Shown here piece after piece: positions 24,726 to 33,585 of a stretch of DNA of 64,000 nt; positions within the stretch are counted from its first letter, which is position 1, and the number at the start of each line of letters is the position of its first letter. The position numbers were made by a program, and so were the translations under genes. The DNA lies in contig DATDOE010000056.1 in assembly GCA_035293405.1 (NCBI GenBank), positions 1 to 64,000 on the forward strand, read 5' to 3'. The notes beneath the pieces were generated by a model. The model ran no database searches. It was not told the DNA's origin and saw only the letters and a list, made by a program, of their open reading frames with translations. This stretch comes from Gp6-AA40 sp035293405 (lineage in GTDB: Bacteria; Acidobacteriota; Vicinamibacteria; Vicinamibacterales; UBA2999).

Positions 24726-25049
24726 ACCCGTAAGAGGTGATGCGGCCGCGATTTGAGCGAACTTTGCTCGATGGCCGGTCCGGTATCGGGAAGAATAGAG
24801 CGAAACTGCGCCATCAGAACCGCCATAAGAACCGGTGCCCTGATGTGGCAGTCGCGAGCGGGGCGCAAGGGAAGCTAAGTGGTAGCTGCGTTTGGCCTTC
24901 GCTGGGTGTAAGATCTGAGGTTGTGCGGGTAGTCCTACGTGTGCCCGCCTTGAGCCGCCGAACCCTCGCGACGGCGGCCGGTTGCCCGCGGTTGATTCGG
25001 TAGGGTCCCAGTTGTCGTACTCGTTCGACTTTCACGCGGTGAGGCCAAG
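24726..25049. other. Intergenic stretch, nothing recognised
   Basis: About 320 bases between the cytochrome gene and the ankyrin gene. No coding frame or RNA gene is apparent; it presumably holds the promoter for the ankyrin-cytochrome-DUF1552 genes. Confidence 0.5.
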
Positions 25050-26774
25050 ATGCGCACCCAGCGGACTGCACGTTTTCTCCCGATATCGTTGCTCGCCATC
25101 GTCCTCTCTGGCGGTCTGGGGCACGCGGCCGGCGAGACCCCGGTTATCGACGCCGCCAAGCGCAATGACGGCGCGGGCGTTCGGGCGTTAATCGCCAAAC
25201 GCGCGGACGTCAACGAGGTGTCGCGCGACGGATCCACGGCGCTGCTGTGGGCGGCCTACCATTCCGACCTGGCGACGACGCGCGCGCTCATTGCCGCGGG
25301 CGCCAAGGTCAACACGCCGAACAAGTACGGCATTACGCCGCTGCTGCAGGCGAGCCGCACGGGCGCTGACGCGATCATTCAGGCGCTGCTTCGCGCGGGC
25401 GCCGATCCCGCGCTGGCCCATCCCGAAGGCGAGACGCCGCTGATGGCAGCCGCGCACGCCGGCAGCGTTGACTCGGTGCGGCTCCTGCTCGAGGCCGGCG
25501 CCGACGTGAATGCCACCGACTCGTATCAGAAGGAAACGGCGCTGATGTGGGCGGCCACCGAGGGCCACGCGGCCGTGGTGCAGACGCTCCTCGACGCCAA
25601 GGCGGATCCCAATCTCAAGGCGCACGTCACCGGACTGGAAGAGCGGAAGCACGCTGACCACGCCACGGGCGGCTTCACGGCCCTCATGTTTGCGGCGCGC
25701 AACGGGCACGAGGATGCCGTCAAGGCGCTCATGAAGGGCGGGGCGGATCCCAGGCTGACCAATGGCGACGGCGCCACGGCGACAGCGGTCGCGATCGTCA
25801 ACGATCGCTTCGATCTGGCCGCCACGATGATTGGCCTCGGGGCCGACGCCAACGACGGGTCGTTGTACTTCGCCGTCGACATGCACGACGCCACGACCGA
25901 CATGCGCGCGCGCGACGGGTCGCGCCTGCGCGCGAATCATCCCAACAAGCTGAACGCGCTGGCACTGGTCTCGCTGCTGCTCGATCGTGGCGCCGATCCG
26001 AACAAGCCATTCGTTGGTCAGCTGCACTCGACAACACTGTGCTGCGGCGAGGAGATCAACGGGTCGCCGTTCTATCGCGCCGCGCTGGCGTCCGATGTGG
26101 AAGTGCTGAAGCTGATGCTCGCGCACGGAGCCAAGGCCGAATGGAGTCCGAGCGAGGTCAAGAAGGAAGGGAAAGGCACTGGTGGCGCGGGTGGCGTCGG
26201 CCGCGGCATGAACGCCAACGTCGGAAAGAGCCCGATGATGGTGGCCATGACCGGTGGTCGCGGCGCCGCGTTTGCCGCTGGCCCGGGGTTCGACCGTCTC
26301 GGGCCGCCGCCGTTCCGCGAAGCGTCGAATCGCGATCCGCACGAGGCGCTCAAGGTGCTGCTGGCGGCCGGTGCGAACCCGAATGCCAAGGCGCCGGACG
26401 GCGCGACGCTGCTGCACCAGGCAGTGACGGCCCGCCAGGTCGCGATCATTCGCACGCTGGTCGCGGCTGGCGCGAAGCTCGACGCGGTCAACAAGGACAA
26501 CCTGACGCCGCTGCAGGTGGCGGAGAAACCCGCGCCGCCACCGCCAGTCGGCAACAACAACGACCCGAATACCTACCGGCCCAAGCGCGACACGCGTGAA
26601 GCCGTGATCGCGGCCGTGCGCGAGCTGATGAACCTCGGTCCGAACGATCCGACCCCTGTGCCTCCCCCGGCGCCTGCGGCCGCGGACGAGAAGAAGGGCG
26701 ACGAGAAGAAGGCAGACGAGCCGAAACCGAGTCCCGTGGTGCAGAGCGCTGGTCAGACGGGTACGACACGATGA
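25050..26774 (+). CDS. Exported ankyrin-repeat protein
   Basis: A 574-residue protein with a signal peptide (FLPISLLAIVLSGGLGHAAG) and about nine to ten ankyrin repeats. Clear units include ETPLMAAAHAGSVDSVRLLLEAGADVN, KETALMWAATEGHAAVVQTLLDAKADPN and ATLLHQAVTARQVAIIRTLVAAGAKLD. A Gly-rich insertion (GTGGAGGVGRG) sits between repeats, and the C-terminus is a Pro/Lys-rich charged tail. Ankyrins bind proteins, here apparently in the periplasm or on the surface. Its stop overlaps the next start by ATGA, tying it to the cytochrome-like protein. Confidence 0.9.
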   Translation: MRTQRTARFLPISLLAIVLSGGLGHAAGETPVIDAAKRNDGAGVRALIAKRADVNEVSRDGSTALLWAAYHSDLATTRALIAAGAKVNTPNKYGITPLLQASRTGADAIIQALLRAGADPALAHPEGETPLMAAAHAGSVDSVRLLLEAGADVNATDSYQKETALMWAATEGHAAVVQTLLDAKADPNLKAHVTGLEERKHADHATGGFTALMFAARNGHEDAVKALMKGGADPRLTNGDGATATAVAIVNDRFDLAATMIGLGADANDGSLYFAVDMHDATTDMRARDGSRLRANHPNKLNALALVSLLLDRGADPNKPFVGQLHSTTLCCGEEINGSPFYRAALASDVEVLKLMLAHGAKAEWSPSEVKKEGKGTGGAGGVGRGMNANVGKSPMMVAMTGGRGAAFAAGPGFDRLGPPPFREASNRDPHEALKVLLAAGANPNAKAPDGATLLHQAVTARQVAIIRTLVAAGAKLDAVNKDNLTPLQVAEKPAPPPPVGNNNDPNTYRPKRDTREAVIAAVRELMNLGPNDPTPVPPPAPAAADEKKGDEKKADEPKPSPVVQSAGQTGTTR

Positions 26775-29389
26775 AGAGGGCTCTAATGAGCGCCGCCCTG
26801 ATTTGGGCCGGCGCAGCGATGCTGCTGGCGCAGTCCCCTCGACCGAGCTCGGGGCAGGCCGGAACCGCGTCGGCGCGGCCGACGCCGGATACGACGACGG
26901 CGAAGCCTGCTACTGCTACTTCGACCGTTGGTGCACAGGTCCGGCTAAAGCCGGACACTACGACTGGGCTAAAGCCGGACACTACGACCGTAAGAGCAGT
27001 TCCAGCAAGCGCGGTGGCGTCGCCAGCCGATGCGGCGAAGCACCAGGCTTGGGTCAAGCAGTACTGCGTCTCCTGTCACAACAGCAAGACGGCGTCACCA
27101 GCCAACGAACCGGTGAACCTCGAGACGGCGAGTCTCGAGAATCTGCTGCCGCAGGCAGCGACCTGGGAACGTGTGCTTCGCAAGCTCAGTGTGCGAGCGA
27201 TGCCGCCCCAGGGGATGCCGCACCCGACGGAAGCCGAGTACGTGGGGTTCACGGCCTGGCTCTCGGGATCGCTCGACCGCGCCTGGCAGGGGAAGGCCAC
27301 GCCCGGCCGTTACGTCGTGCATCGCTTGAATCGGACCGAGTACGGCAACGCGATTCGCGATCTACTGGCGCTCGATGTTGACGTCACTGATCTCCTGCCG
27401 AGCGACGGCGCGAACTTCGGGTTCGACAACATTGCATCGTCGCTGAGGACGTCGCCGCTGCTCCTCGAGCGGTATCTCACTGCCGCCCAGCGCATCAGCA
27501 CGCTCGCCGTGGGCGATCCGAACGTGCGTCCGGGAACCACCGAGTATCCGATCAGCCGCGAGTTCAGTCAGGGCGCGCACATCGATGGCCTTCCGCTCGG
27601 CACACGCGGTGGAACGCAGGTGCGTCACGTGTTTCCCGCTGACGCCGAGTACAAACTGTTCGGTCGCCTTGTCCGGGGCGTCGAAGAAGGCTACGCAGGT
27701 GTCGAGGGCAACGAGACGCCGGACACCTTTATCGTCACCATTGATGGCGAAGAGGTGTATTCCGCCCAGGTCGGTGGCCTCAAGGACCATGAGGTCCAGG
27801 CCAAGGACATGAATGAGGCGAAGGCGCTGGTCGACGCGCGGATGACGGGGAAGGTCTTCGTCACCGCGGGTCCGCACGATGTCGGCTTCACGTGGAAAGA
27901 GCGTCCGGGCAAGCGGCAGGACGTGTGGCAGCCCTCGCTGCGCGACAGCCAGGAAGTCCACATGATTGGCGGGCTGGCGCGCTTGAAGACCGTGGGCGTC
28001 GAAGGCCCGTACAACGTGAAGGGCGTCAGCGTCTCGTCGAGCCGCGAGAAAGTGTTCGTGTGCAGGCCGACGTCAGCCGCGGACGAGCCTGTGTGTGCCC
28101 AGAAGATTTTCACGAACCTCGCTCGACGCGCGTATCGCCGGCCGGTCAGTGCCGACGATGTGGAACCGTCGATGACGTTCTACAAGCAGGCCCGTGACGG
28201 CAAGGGCAGCTTCGATGCCGGCATTCGCGTCGGCGTGGCGCGCATTCTGGCCAGCCCGTCGTTCCTGTACCGCATCGAAGGCGACGCGGCGGGCGTTCAG
28301 GCAGGCGGGGCGCACCCGGTCAGCGACGTCGAGCTCGCGTCGCGTCTCTCGTTTTTCCTCTGGAGCAGTATCCCGGACCAGACGCTGATGAACCTGGCCC
28401 AGGCCGGACGGCTGCGGGCGCCCGGTGTGCTCGCCGCGCAGGTTCGCCGCATGCTCGCCGACGAACGCGCCGATGCCCTGATGAACAACTTCACCGGGCA
28501 ATGGCTGCAGCTCCGCAACCTGGAATCGAAGGTTGCGCCCGACCTGCTGATGTTCCCGGATTTCGACGACAACATCCGCAAGGCGTTTCGTCGCGAAACC
28601 GAGTTGTTCTTCGGCTACATCGTGCGTGAGAACCGTAGCGCGCTGGAGCTCCTGAGCGCCGACTACACGTTCGTGAACGAGCGGCTCGCCAAGCACTACG
28701 GCATCCCCGGGGTTTACGGCACGCGGTTCCGCCAGGTGAAGCTGGCTGATCCGAACCGTCGAGGCCTGCTGGGGCAGGGAAGCGTCCTGTCGCTGACGTC
28801 TGTCGCGACGAGGACGTCGCCCGTCTACCGCGGCAAGTTCGTCCTGGCCACGTTCCTGAACACGCCGCCGCCACCGCCGCTCCCGAACGTGCCGACCCTT
28901 GAAGAGAGCAACAAGGACGCAGCGACGGCGCCAAAGACGGTGCGGCAGCAGCTGGAGCTCCACCGGAGCAACGCGGTGTGCGCGTCCTGCCATCGCATCA
29001 TCGATCCGCCGGGCTTTGCGCTCGAGAAGTTCAACTCGGTCGGCCAGTGGCGTGAGACGACGGAAACCGGTGCGGCGATCGACACCGGCGGTCAACTGGC
29101 GGACGGCACGAAGGTGGATGGACCCATCGCGCTGCGGAACGCCATCCTGGCCAGGCCCGATGCATTTGTCACCGTGCTCACCGAGCGGATGATGACCTAC
29201 GCGCTTGGCCGCGGCGTCGAATCGTCGGACATGCCCGTCGTTCGGAGCATCGTGAAGAAGGCGGCGCCTGCGAACTATCGCCTCGCGTCGCTCATCATGA
29301 GCATTGTGGAAAGCGCGCCATTCCAGATGCGAACCAGGCTGGAGCCGGCCGAAAGTACGAACAGAGTCGCACAAGCAAGGGTACAGTAG
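26771..29389 (+). CDS. DUF1592/DUF1588-type planctomycete-like cytochrome c protein
   Basis: An 872-residue exported protein with the domain order known from planctomycete-type cytochromes: CxxCH (CVSCH near residue 99), DUF1587 (VVHRLNRTEYGNAIRDLLALDVD), DUF1595 (FTNLARRAYRRPVSADD), DUF1592 (LASRLSFFLWSSIPD), DUF1588 (GLLGQGSVLSLTSVATRTSPVYRGKFVL) and DUF1585 with a second heme motif (VCASCHRIIDPPGFALE, near residue 737). The N-terminal linker carries two copies of LKPDTTT encoded by a dispersed DNA repeat. It is followed by a DUF1552 gene, the usual partner. The reaction is unknown. Confidence 0.92.
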   Translation: MKRALMSAALIWAGAAMLLAQSPRPSSGQAGTASARPTPDTTTAKPATATSTVGAQVRLKPDTTTGLKPDTTTVRAVPASAVASPADAAKHQAWVKQYCVSCHNSKTASPANEPVNLETASLENLLPQAATWERVLRKLSVRAMPPQGMPHPTEAEYVGFTAWLSGSLDRAWQGKATPGRYVVHRLNRTEYGNAIRDLLALDVDVTDLLPSDGANFGFDNIASSLRTSPLLLERYLTAAQRISTLAVGDPNVRPGTTEYPISREFSQGAHIDGLPLGTRGGTQVRHVFPADAEYKLFGRLVRGVEEGYAGVEGNETPDTFIVTIDGEEVYSAQVGGLKDHEVQAKDMNEAKALVDARMTGKVFVTAGPHDVGFTWKERPGKRQDVWQPSLRDSQEVHMIGGLARLKTVGVEGPYNVKGVSVSSSREKVFVCRPTSAADEPVCAQKIFTNLARRAYRRPVSADDVEPSMTFYKQARDGKGSFDAGIRVGVARILASPSFLYRIEGDAAGVQAGGAHPVSDVELASRLSFFLWSSIPDQTLMNLAQAGRLRAPGVLAAQVRRMLADERADALMNNFTGQWLQLRNLESKVAPDLLMFPDFDDNIRKAFRRETELFFGYIVRENRSALELLSADYTFVNERLAKHYGIPGVYGTRFRQVKLADPNRRGLLGQGSVLSLTSVATRTSPVYRGKFVLATFLNTPPPPPLPNVPTLEESNKDAATAPKTVRQQLELHRSNAVCASCHRIIDPPGFALEKFNSVGQWRETTETGAAIDTGGQLADGTKVDGPIALRNAILARPDAFVTVLTERMMTYALGRGVESSDMPVVRSIVKKAAPANYRLASLIMSIVESAPFQMRTRLEPAESTNRVAQARVQ
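26943..26988. repeat. Two tandem copies of GGCTAAAGCCGGACACTACG inside a CDS
   Basis: Copies at 26943-26964 and 26967-26988, 24-bp period, in frame, giving LKPDTTT twice. Inverted relatives occur at 29386-29410 and 41128-41146, and direct relatives at 22031-22045 and 48741-48755. Confidence 0.85.
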
Positions 29390-29410
29390 TGTCCGGCTTC
29401 AGCCGGGCCA
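29386..29410. repeat. Dispersed repeat, inverted copy (GTAGTGTCCGGCTTCAGCCG)
   Basis: Spans the stop codon of the diheme protein gene and the gap to DUF1552. It contains the self-complementary CCGGCTTCAGCCGG and matches, in reverse, the units at 26943 and 26967. Confidence 0.8.
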
Positions 29411-29426
29411 TCTACGTGGAGCAGCC

Positions 29427-30764
29427 ATGATCATCACGAAGAAGCATCTGTCCCGCCGCACGTTCCTTCGCGGTACTTTCGGCGCTGCGATGGCGCTGCC
29501 CCTGCTGGATGCGATGGTGCCCGCGCTGACGGCGCAGGCGCGCACGGCGGCGAGCTCGCCGTTCCGGTTCGGCGCCATCTACATGCCCAACGGTGTGTTC
29601 CCCGATACGTGGCATCCGGAAGCCGCCGGGAGCGCCTTCGACTTCAAGCCGGTGATGCAGCCGCTGGAAGGGCTCCGCAGTCAACTCGTCACGGTCAGCA
29701 AGATGAAGGCGCCGTGGGGAGAATCGGTTCACCTTGGCGCCAGTTCGGCGTTTCTGAACGGCACCGGGCCGGTCGGGAACAGAGAGGGTACGGGCGACGC
29801 CTTCGGCAAGATCCAGTCGAAGAAAACCGTCGATCAGTACATCGCCGACATCGTGGCCGCCGATACCCCGCTCCGCTCGATTGAAGTCGGCACCGAGGAC
29901 ATGGGCACGGCCGTGGGCGCCTGCGACGGCTTCCCCTGCACCTTCTTCAACGCCCTCTCGTGGCGCGACGATGTGAGCCCGCTGCCGATCGGCATCAACC
30001 CGCGGGTGACCTTCGAGCGGATGTTCGGCGAGACCGGCTCGACGGAGCAGCGGACCCAGAGGCTCAAGGAGAAGCAGAGCCTGCTGGACTCGGTGATGAA
30101 GGAAACGTCGAAGCTGCGGGGCACGCTCGGCGCGCCCGACCGCGCGATTCTCGACGAGTATCTCAGCAACATCCGTCAGGTCGAGCAGCAGCTGGACCGG
30201 ATGGAGACCCGTCTCGGCACGATCACCGGCACGCCGGAGGCGCCGATCGGGCTGCCAGAGGCGTTCGACGATCACATGACGGTGACCTACGACCTGATGC
30301 ACCTGGCGTTCCAGGGCGACATCAGCCGCGTGTTCACGTTCATGATCGGCCACGAGGCGAGCGACCGCGGCTACGCCCACATCGGCATCCCCGAAACGCA
30401 CCACAGCATCTCGCACCATGGCAACGATGCCGAGAAGCTCGCCAAGTACGCGAAGATCGGCACCTACCAGATCGTCAAGCTCGCCGAATTCCTCGAGAAG
30501 CTGAAGGCGACCAAGGACGGGGACGGCAACCTGCTCGACAATTCGATGGTCTACTGGGGCAGCGGCATGAGCAACGGCAACCAGCACGATCGCAGCAACC
30601 CGCCCGCGGTCATCGTCGGCGGTGCACAGGGACGGCTGAAGGGCAATCGTCACGTGATGGCAAAGCAGGACGAGCCGACGGCGAACCTGCTGCTCGCGAT
30701 GGCGCATCTGGCGGGCGCGGAGATCGACAGCCTGGGCGCCAGTACGGGCAGGCTCGATCTATAA
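29427..30764 (+). CDS. DUF1552 protein, Tat-exported
   Basis: A 445-residue DUF1552 protein. The N-terminus SRRTFLRGTFGAAMALPLL is a twin-arginine signal, so it is folded before export. The domain resembles the sulfatase/phosphatase-like DUF1501/DUF1552 group, with FRFGAIYMPNGVFPDTWHPE near the start and THHSISHHGND and YWGSGMSNGNQHDRSN with His/Asp residues fit for metal binding. The ATG at 29427 places the RR motif at residues 9-10. It lies 37 bases after the DUF1592-type gene, with which this family almost always occurs. Confidence 0.92.
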   Translation: MIITKKHLSRRTFLRGTFGAAMALPLLDAMVPALTAQARTAASSPFRFGAIYMPNGVFPDTWHPEAAGSAFDFKPVMQPLEGLRSQLVTVSKMKAPWGESVHLGASSAFLNGTGPVGNREGTGDAFGKIQSKKTVDQYIADIVAADTPLRSIEVGTEDMGTAVGACDGFPCTFFNALSWRDDVSPLPIGINPRVTFERMFGETGSTEQRTQRLKEKQSLLDSVMKETSKLRGTLGAPDRAILDEYLSNIRQVEQQLDRMETRLGTITGTPEAPIGLPEAFDDHMTVTYDLMHLAFQGDISRVFTFMIGHEASDRGYAHIGIPETHHSISHHGNDAEKLAKYAKIGTYQIVKLAEFLEKLKATKDGDGNLLDNSMVYWGSGMSNGNQHDRSNPPAVIVGGAQGRLKGNRHVMAKQDEPTANLLLAMAHLAGAEIDSLGASTGRLDL

Positions 30765-30765
30765 C

Positions 30766-30860
30766 TCCCAACTCCCAACAAACCAACTCCCAAAATTCCT
30801 CTGTTTTGGGAGTTGGAAGTTGGCTCACCGTTCTCGGTTGGGAGTTGTCAGCGTTTTCGT
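30766..30860. repeat. CCAACTCCCAA hairpin repeat, copy A
   Basis: Contains CAACTCCCAAAA and TTTTGGGAGTTGG as inverted arms, then the linker GGCTCACCGTT and another TTGGGAGTTG. Shares arms and linker with 36366-36478 and partly with 33303-33418. Confidence 0.8.
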
Positions 30861-30869
30861 ACACTCCGA

Positions 30870-30911
30870 GACCCGCCTGACGTAGGGCGGGTCTTGTTCT
30901 TTAGACCCGCC
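30870..30911. terminator. GACCCGCC/GGCGGGTC double hairpin
   Basis: GACCCGCC at 30870-30877 pairs with GGCGGGTC at 30886-30893, followed by TGTTCTTT, which looks like an intrinsic terminator after the DUF1552 gene. The 3' arm also pairs with AGACCCGCC at 30903-30911, so two alternative hairpins are possible; the second is a member of the GGCGGGTCT repeat family. Confidence 0.65.
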
Positions 30912-30930
30912 AACTCCAGGATCGCTCGAC

Positions 30931-31641
30931 ATGCTCACGCTTCGAAAAGCGCAAGAACGCGGCCATACCGATCTCGGCTGGCTCAACAGCTATCACACGT
31001 TTTCCTTCGGCGGCTATCAGGATCCCAAGCACATGGGATTTCGTGCGCTGCGGGTCCTCAACGACGACCGCGTCGCACCAGGAAAGGGATTTGGCGCCCA
31101 CGGACATCGGGACATGGAGATCCTGTCCTATGTCATGGAAGGGAAGCTCGCGCATCATGACAGCCTCGGCGAGCCTCGCGTCATCGGCCCGAACGAGGTG
31201 CAGGCGATGAGCGCCGGGAACGGCGTCATCCACAGCGAGTTCAACGCCTCGAATTCCGAGGCCACGCATTTCCTCCAGATCTGGATCGTGCCTGCCAAAG
31301 AAGATCTGGAGCCCTCGTACCAGCAGTTTGCCTACGCGCCATCCGAGAAACGTGGAGTCCTTCGGCTGATCGCCGGCCCCGACAGATCCGCGAACCCGCC
31401 GGCGGCAATGATCAACCAGGATGCCCGCATGTATGCTGCCGTGCTGGGCCCGGGCGAGACGATCAAGTACGCGATGCCGCCAGGACGCCACGCATGGGTG
31501 CATTGCGCGTCCGGTGCGATCGACGTCAACAGTGTGGCGCTCGTCGAGGGAGACGGCGTCGCGGTCAGCGACGAGGCGGCTCTCGAGTTGCGCGGGAACG
31601 GCGATGGCCCCGCCGAGCTCGTGCTGTTCGACCTCGCCTGA
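30931..31641 (+). CDS. Pirin family protein (bicupin, YhhW-like)
   Basis: A 236-residue pirin. The N-terminal cupin has the metal ligands GAHGHRDMEI, VIHSE and a Glu nearby, and the opening RKAQERGHTDLGWLNSYHTFSFGGYQDP is typical of the YhhW/quercetinase-like branch. The C-terminal cupin (YAAVLGPGETIKYAMPPGRHAWVH) lacks metal ligands, as usual. Members are cytoplasmic, often redox-responsive, and some oxidise quercetin. It begins 12 bases before the flavodoxin-like gene's partner interval, suggesting a two-gene redox operon. Confidence 0.92.
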   Translation: MLTLRKAQERGHTDLGWLNSYHTFSFGGYQDPKHMGFRALRVLNDDRVAPGKGFGAHGHRDMEILSYVMEGKLAHHDSLGEPRVIGPNEVQAMSAGNGVIHSEFNASNSEATHFLQIWIVPAKEDLEPSYQQFAYAPSEKRGVLRLIAGPDRSANPPAAMINQDARMYAAVLGPGETIKYAMPPGRHAWVHCASGAIDVNSVALVEGDGVAVSDEAALELRGNGDGPAELVLFDLA

Positions 31642-31653
31642 AACGGAACCCAC

Positions 31654-32163
31654 ATGTCCGACGTCAACGTGCTGGTCGTGTTCTACTCCCGGCATGGGGC
31701 CACCGAGAAGCTCGCGCTCGCGGCGGGGCTTGGGGCCATTCAAGCCAAGGCGAACATCCGTCTTCGCCGCCTGGCTGACCTCGCGGAACGGAAGACCATC
31801 GAAGCCAATGCGTCCTGGCTGGAGAACGTCGACCGCATGAGCAGGGACTACGTGGCGCCGCGGCCCGCCGATCCCGTCTGGGCCGATGTCATCGTCCTCG
31901 CCAATCCTCAGGAGGTTTGCGCAGAGATCGAGCAGTACTGCGCCCTGCTGGGGTCCAGCGGTTCGATGGCTGGCAAGATCGCGGCGCCGCTCGCGTCCGC
32001 CGACGATGACTCCGTCCTCAAGCCGATTTACGCCGCCGCGGCCTGCGCGGGGTTGATCGTCGCGCCCGCTCCGAAGAGCTCATCAGACCCCAGGGCGGCC
32101 GCGCGCGCCTTTGGTCAACAGGCTACGCAGATGGCCCGGGCGTTGAAAGGTCAGCGCGGGTGA
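31654..32163 (+). CDS. Flavodoxin-fold protein (WrbA-like)
   Basis: A 169-residue flavodoxin-fold protein. The FMN phosphate loop is VVFYSRHGATEKLALAAGLGA near residue 9. DVIVLANPQE and LGSSGSMAGKIAAPLASADD match the later FMN-contact loops of WrbA-type NAD(P)H:quinone oxidoreductases. It is shorter than WrbA (about 200 residues), and its C-terminal half lacks the GGHE-like loop. It follows pirin by 12 bases, which supports a shared oxidative or quinone stress role. Confidence 0.75.
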   Translation: MSDVNVLVVFYSRHGATEKLALAAGLGAIQAKANIRLRRLADLAERKTIEANASWLENVDRMSRDYVAPRPADPVWADVIVLANPQEVCAEIEQYCALLGSSGSMAGKIAAPLASADDDSVLKPIYAAAACAGLIVAPAPKSSSDPRAAARAFGQQATQMARALKGQRG

Positions 32164-32185
32164 TCGCACACCGAGGGACATTCAG

Positions 32186-33304
32186 ATGAAGCGAAACATC
32201 ATCGCCGTGGTGCTCACATGCGCCGCGATCGGCGCGGTAATCGTAGGGGCCGACTTCAGCCGGCCCGTCGCGGAAATCGTAGGGGCCGGCTTTAGCCGGC
32301 CCGTCGCGGCGCAGGCAACCCCGTGCGCGCCGTCAGGCGGGCTCACCTTCCTCTGTGGAGTTCAAAACGCGGAAGACCTGGTGCTCGTCCCGAACACGCG
32401 CTGGCTGATTGCCAGCGGGATGGCGCCCGGCAGCGGACTGCACGCCGTAGACACGCGCGCGAAGACGATCCGGAACATGTACGCCAACGCGTCCACTGCG
32501 CGCTTGGACAAAGCGAAATACGCAAACTGCCCTGGTCCGCTCGATCCGAAGCAGGCGATATTGCATGGCCTGAGTATTCGGCCGGCGCAGAACGGCCGTT
32601 ACACGGTGTACGCCACGAATCACGGCGGCCGCGAATCAGTTGAAGTGTTCGAGCTCGACGCGAGCGGCGCGGCCCCGTCGGTGACCTGGGTCGGGTGCGT
32701 AGTCACGCCGAACGGCATGGCCCTGAACAGCGTTGCGGCTTTCAGTGACGGCTCACTGGTCGCGACCGTCCTCATCATGCCCGGCAAGACATTCGCCGAT
32801 GCGTTCGCGCAGCGCAACACCGGTGTGGTGCTCGCGTGGTCGCCAGGCGACGCGACGTTCCGGATGTTGCCCGGCACGGAGCTTTCCGCCAACAACGGCA
32901 TCGAGACATCCCCCGACGACCGCGAGTTCTTCGTCGTCTCGACCACGACAAAGCGCGTCATCGCGTACGCGCGCAACAATCCCGGCAAGCCACTGCGTAC
33001 GGCGCAGCTGAAGGAGTTCGGGCCCGACAACGTCCGCTGGACCGCTGACAACCGCCTGATCACGGCTGGGATGCTCGACGACGAGCCGGGGTGCGGCGGG
33101 GCGCCGAAGACCGAAGAGGGGATCAGGTGTCCGCGGGGCTACGTCGTCGCGGCCATCGACCCGAAGACGATGGCGATCACCGAGATCGCGCGCGGACCGG
33201 CAACGCCCTCGTTCACGGGCACCGCGATCGCCATGCGGGTGGGCGACGAGCTGTGGCTGGGGTCGTTCAATGCCGACCGTCTGGCCTATCGATCCCTGAA
33301 GTGA
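32186..33304 (+). CDS. Exported beta-propeller protein (SMP-30/arylesterase-like)
   Basis: A 372-residue protein with an N-terminal hydrophobic signal. Blades are suggested by repeated strands such as LHGLSIRPAQNGRYTVYATNHGG, TPNGMALNSVAAFSDGSLVATV and LSANNGIETSPDDREFFVVSTTTKRVIAY. The Asn/Asp residues in ATNHGG and ANNGIETSPDD match metal-binding positions of calcium-dependent lactonases and paraoxonases. Two tandem DNA repeats between the signal's hydrophobic part and the mature start encode VGADFSRPVAE and VGAGFSRPVAA. Confidence 0.72.
   Translation: MKRNIIAVVLTCAAIGAVIVGADFSRPVAEIVGAGFSRPVAAQATPCAPSGGLTFLCGVQNAEDLVLVPNTRWLIASGMAPGSGLHAVDTRAKTIRNMYANASTARLDKAKYANCPGPLDPKQAILHGLSIRPAQNGRYTVYATNHGGRESVEVFELDASGAAPSVTWVGCVVTPNGMALNSVAAFSDGSLVATVLIMPGKTFADAFAQRNTGVVLAWSPGDATFRMLPGTELSANNGIETSPDDREFFVVSTTTKRVIAYARNNPGKPLRTAQLKEFGPDNVRWTADNRLITAGMLDDEPGCGGAPKTEEGIRCPRGYVVAAIDPKTMAITEIARGPATPSFTGTAIAMRVGDELWLGSFNADRLAYRSLK
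32240..32309. repeat. Two tandem 34-base repeats inside a signal-peptide region
   Basis: Units at 32240-32273 and 32276-32309 (36-bp period) each read ATCGTAGGGGCCG...CGGCCCGTCGCGG, with internal GGCCG-ACTTCA/GCTTTA-CCGGC pairing. They differ at only two or three positions and keep the reading frame. Confidence 0.88.
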
Positions 33305-33418
33305 CAACTCCCAACTCCCAACATCTGACGCTCAGCCAACTCCCAACGCCAATTCCCAACATCTGACGCTGGACCAACTCCCAAACACTCCCGCACTTGG
33401 GAGTTGGGAGTTGGCCGC
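33303..33418. repeat. CCAACTCCCAA hairpin repeat, copy B
   Basis: Four CAACTCCCAA or CAATTCCCAA units followed by CTTGGGAGTTGGGAGTTGG form a long hairpin. The linker ACATCTGACGCT occurs twice between units; the same ATCTGACGCT appears in the copy at 36366. The remaining bases to 33585 hold no gene. Confidence 0.8.
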
Positions 33419-33585
33419 GGGCCCGCGCAGCGACGTTCGTTCTTGCCGGCTCCAGCGTTGAGAGCGGTATGGGAGTAATGTAGCCCTGCCAACAGCCTTG
33501 GGATCTGGCACCTGAGTCTCAATCTCGGCGTTTCCTACGATTGCTCGGCGGCGGCGGCGGCGGGGTCACGACGGAGGAGTCCCGA

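Noticed and set aside
32240..32309. CRISPR-like array
   Set aside because: Only two units with a two-base gap, inside a coding frame, with no spacers and no cas genes.
33303..33418. CRISPR or direct-repeat array in the CCAACTCCCAA region
   Set aside because: Units are short, irregular and inverted rather than direct, with no variable spacers of constant length.
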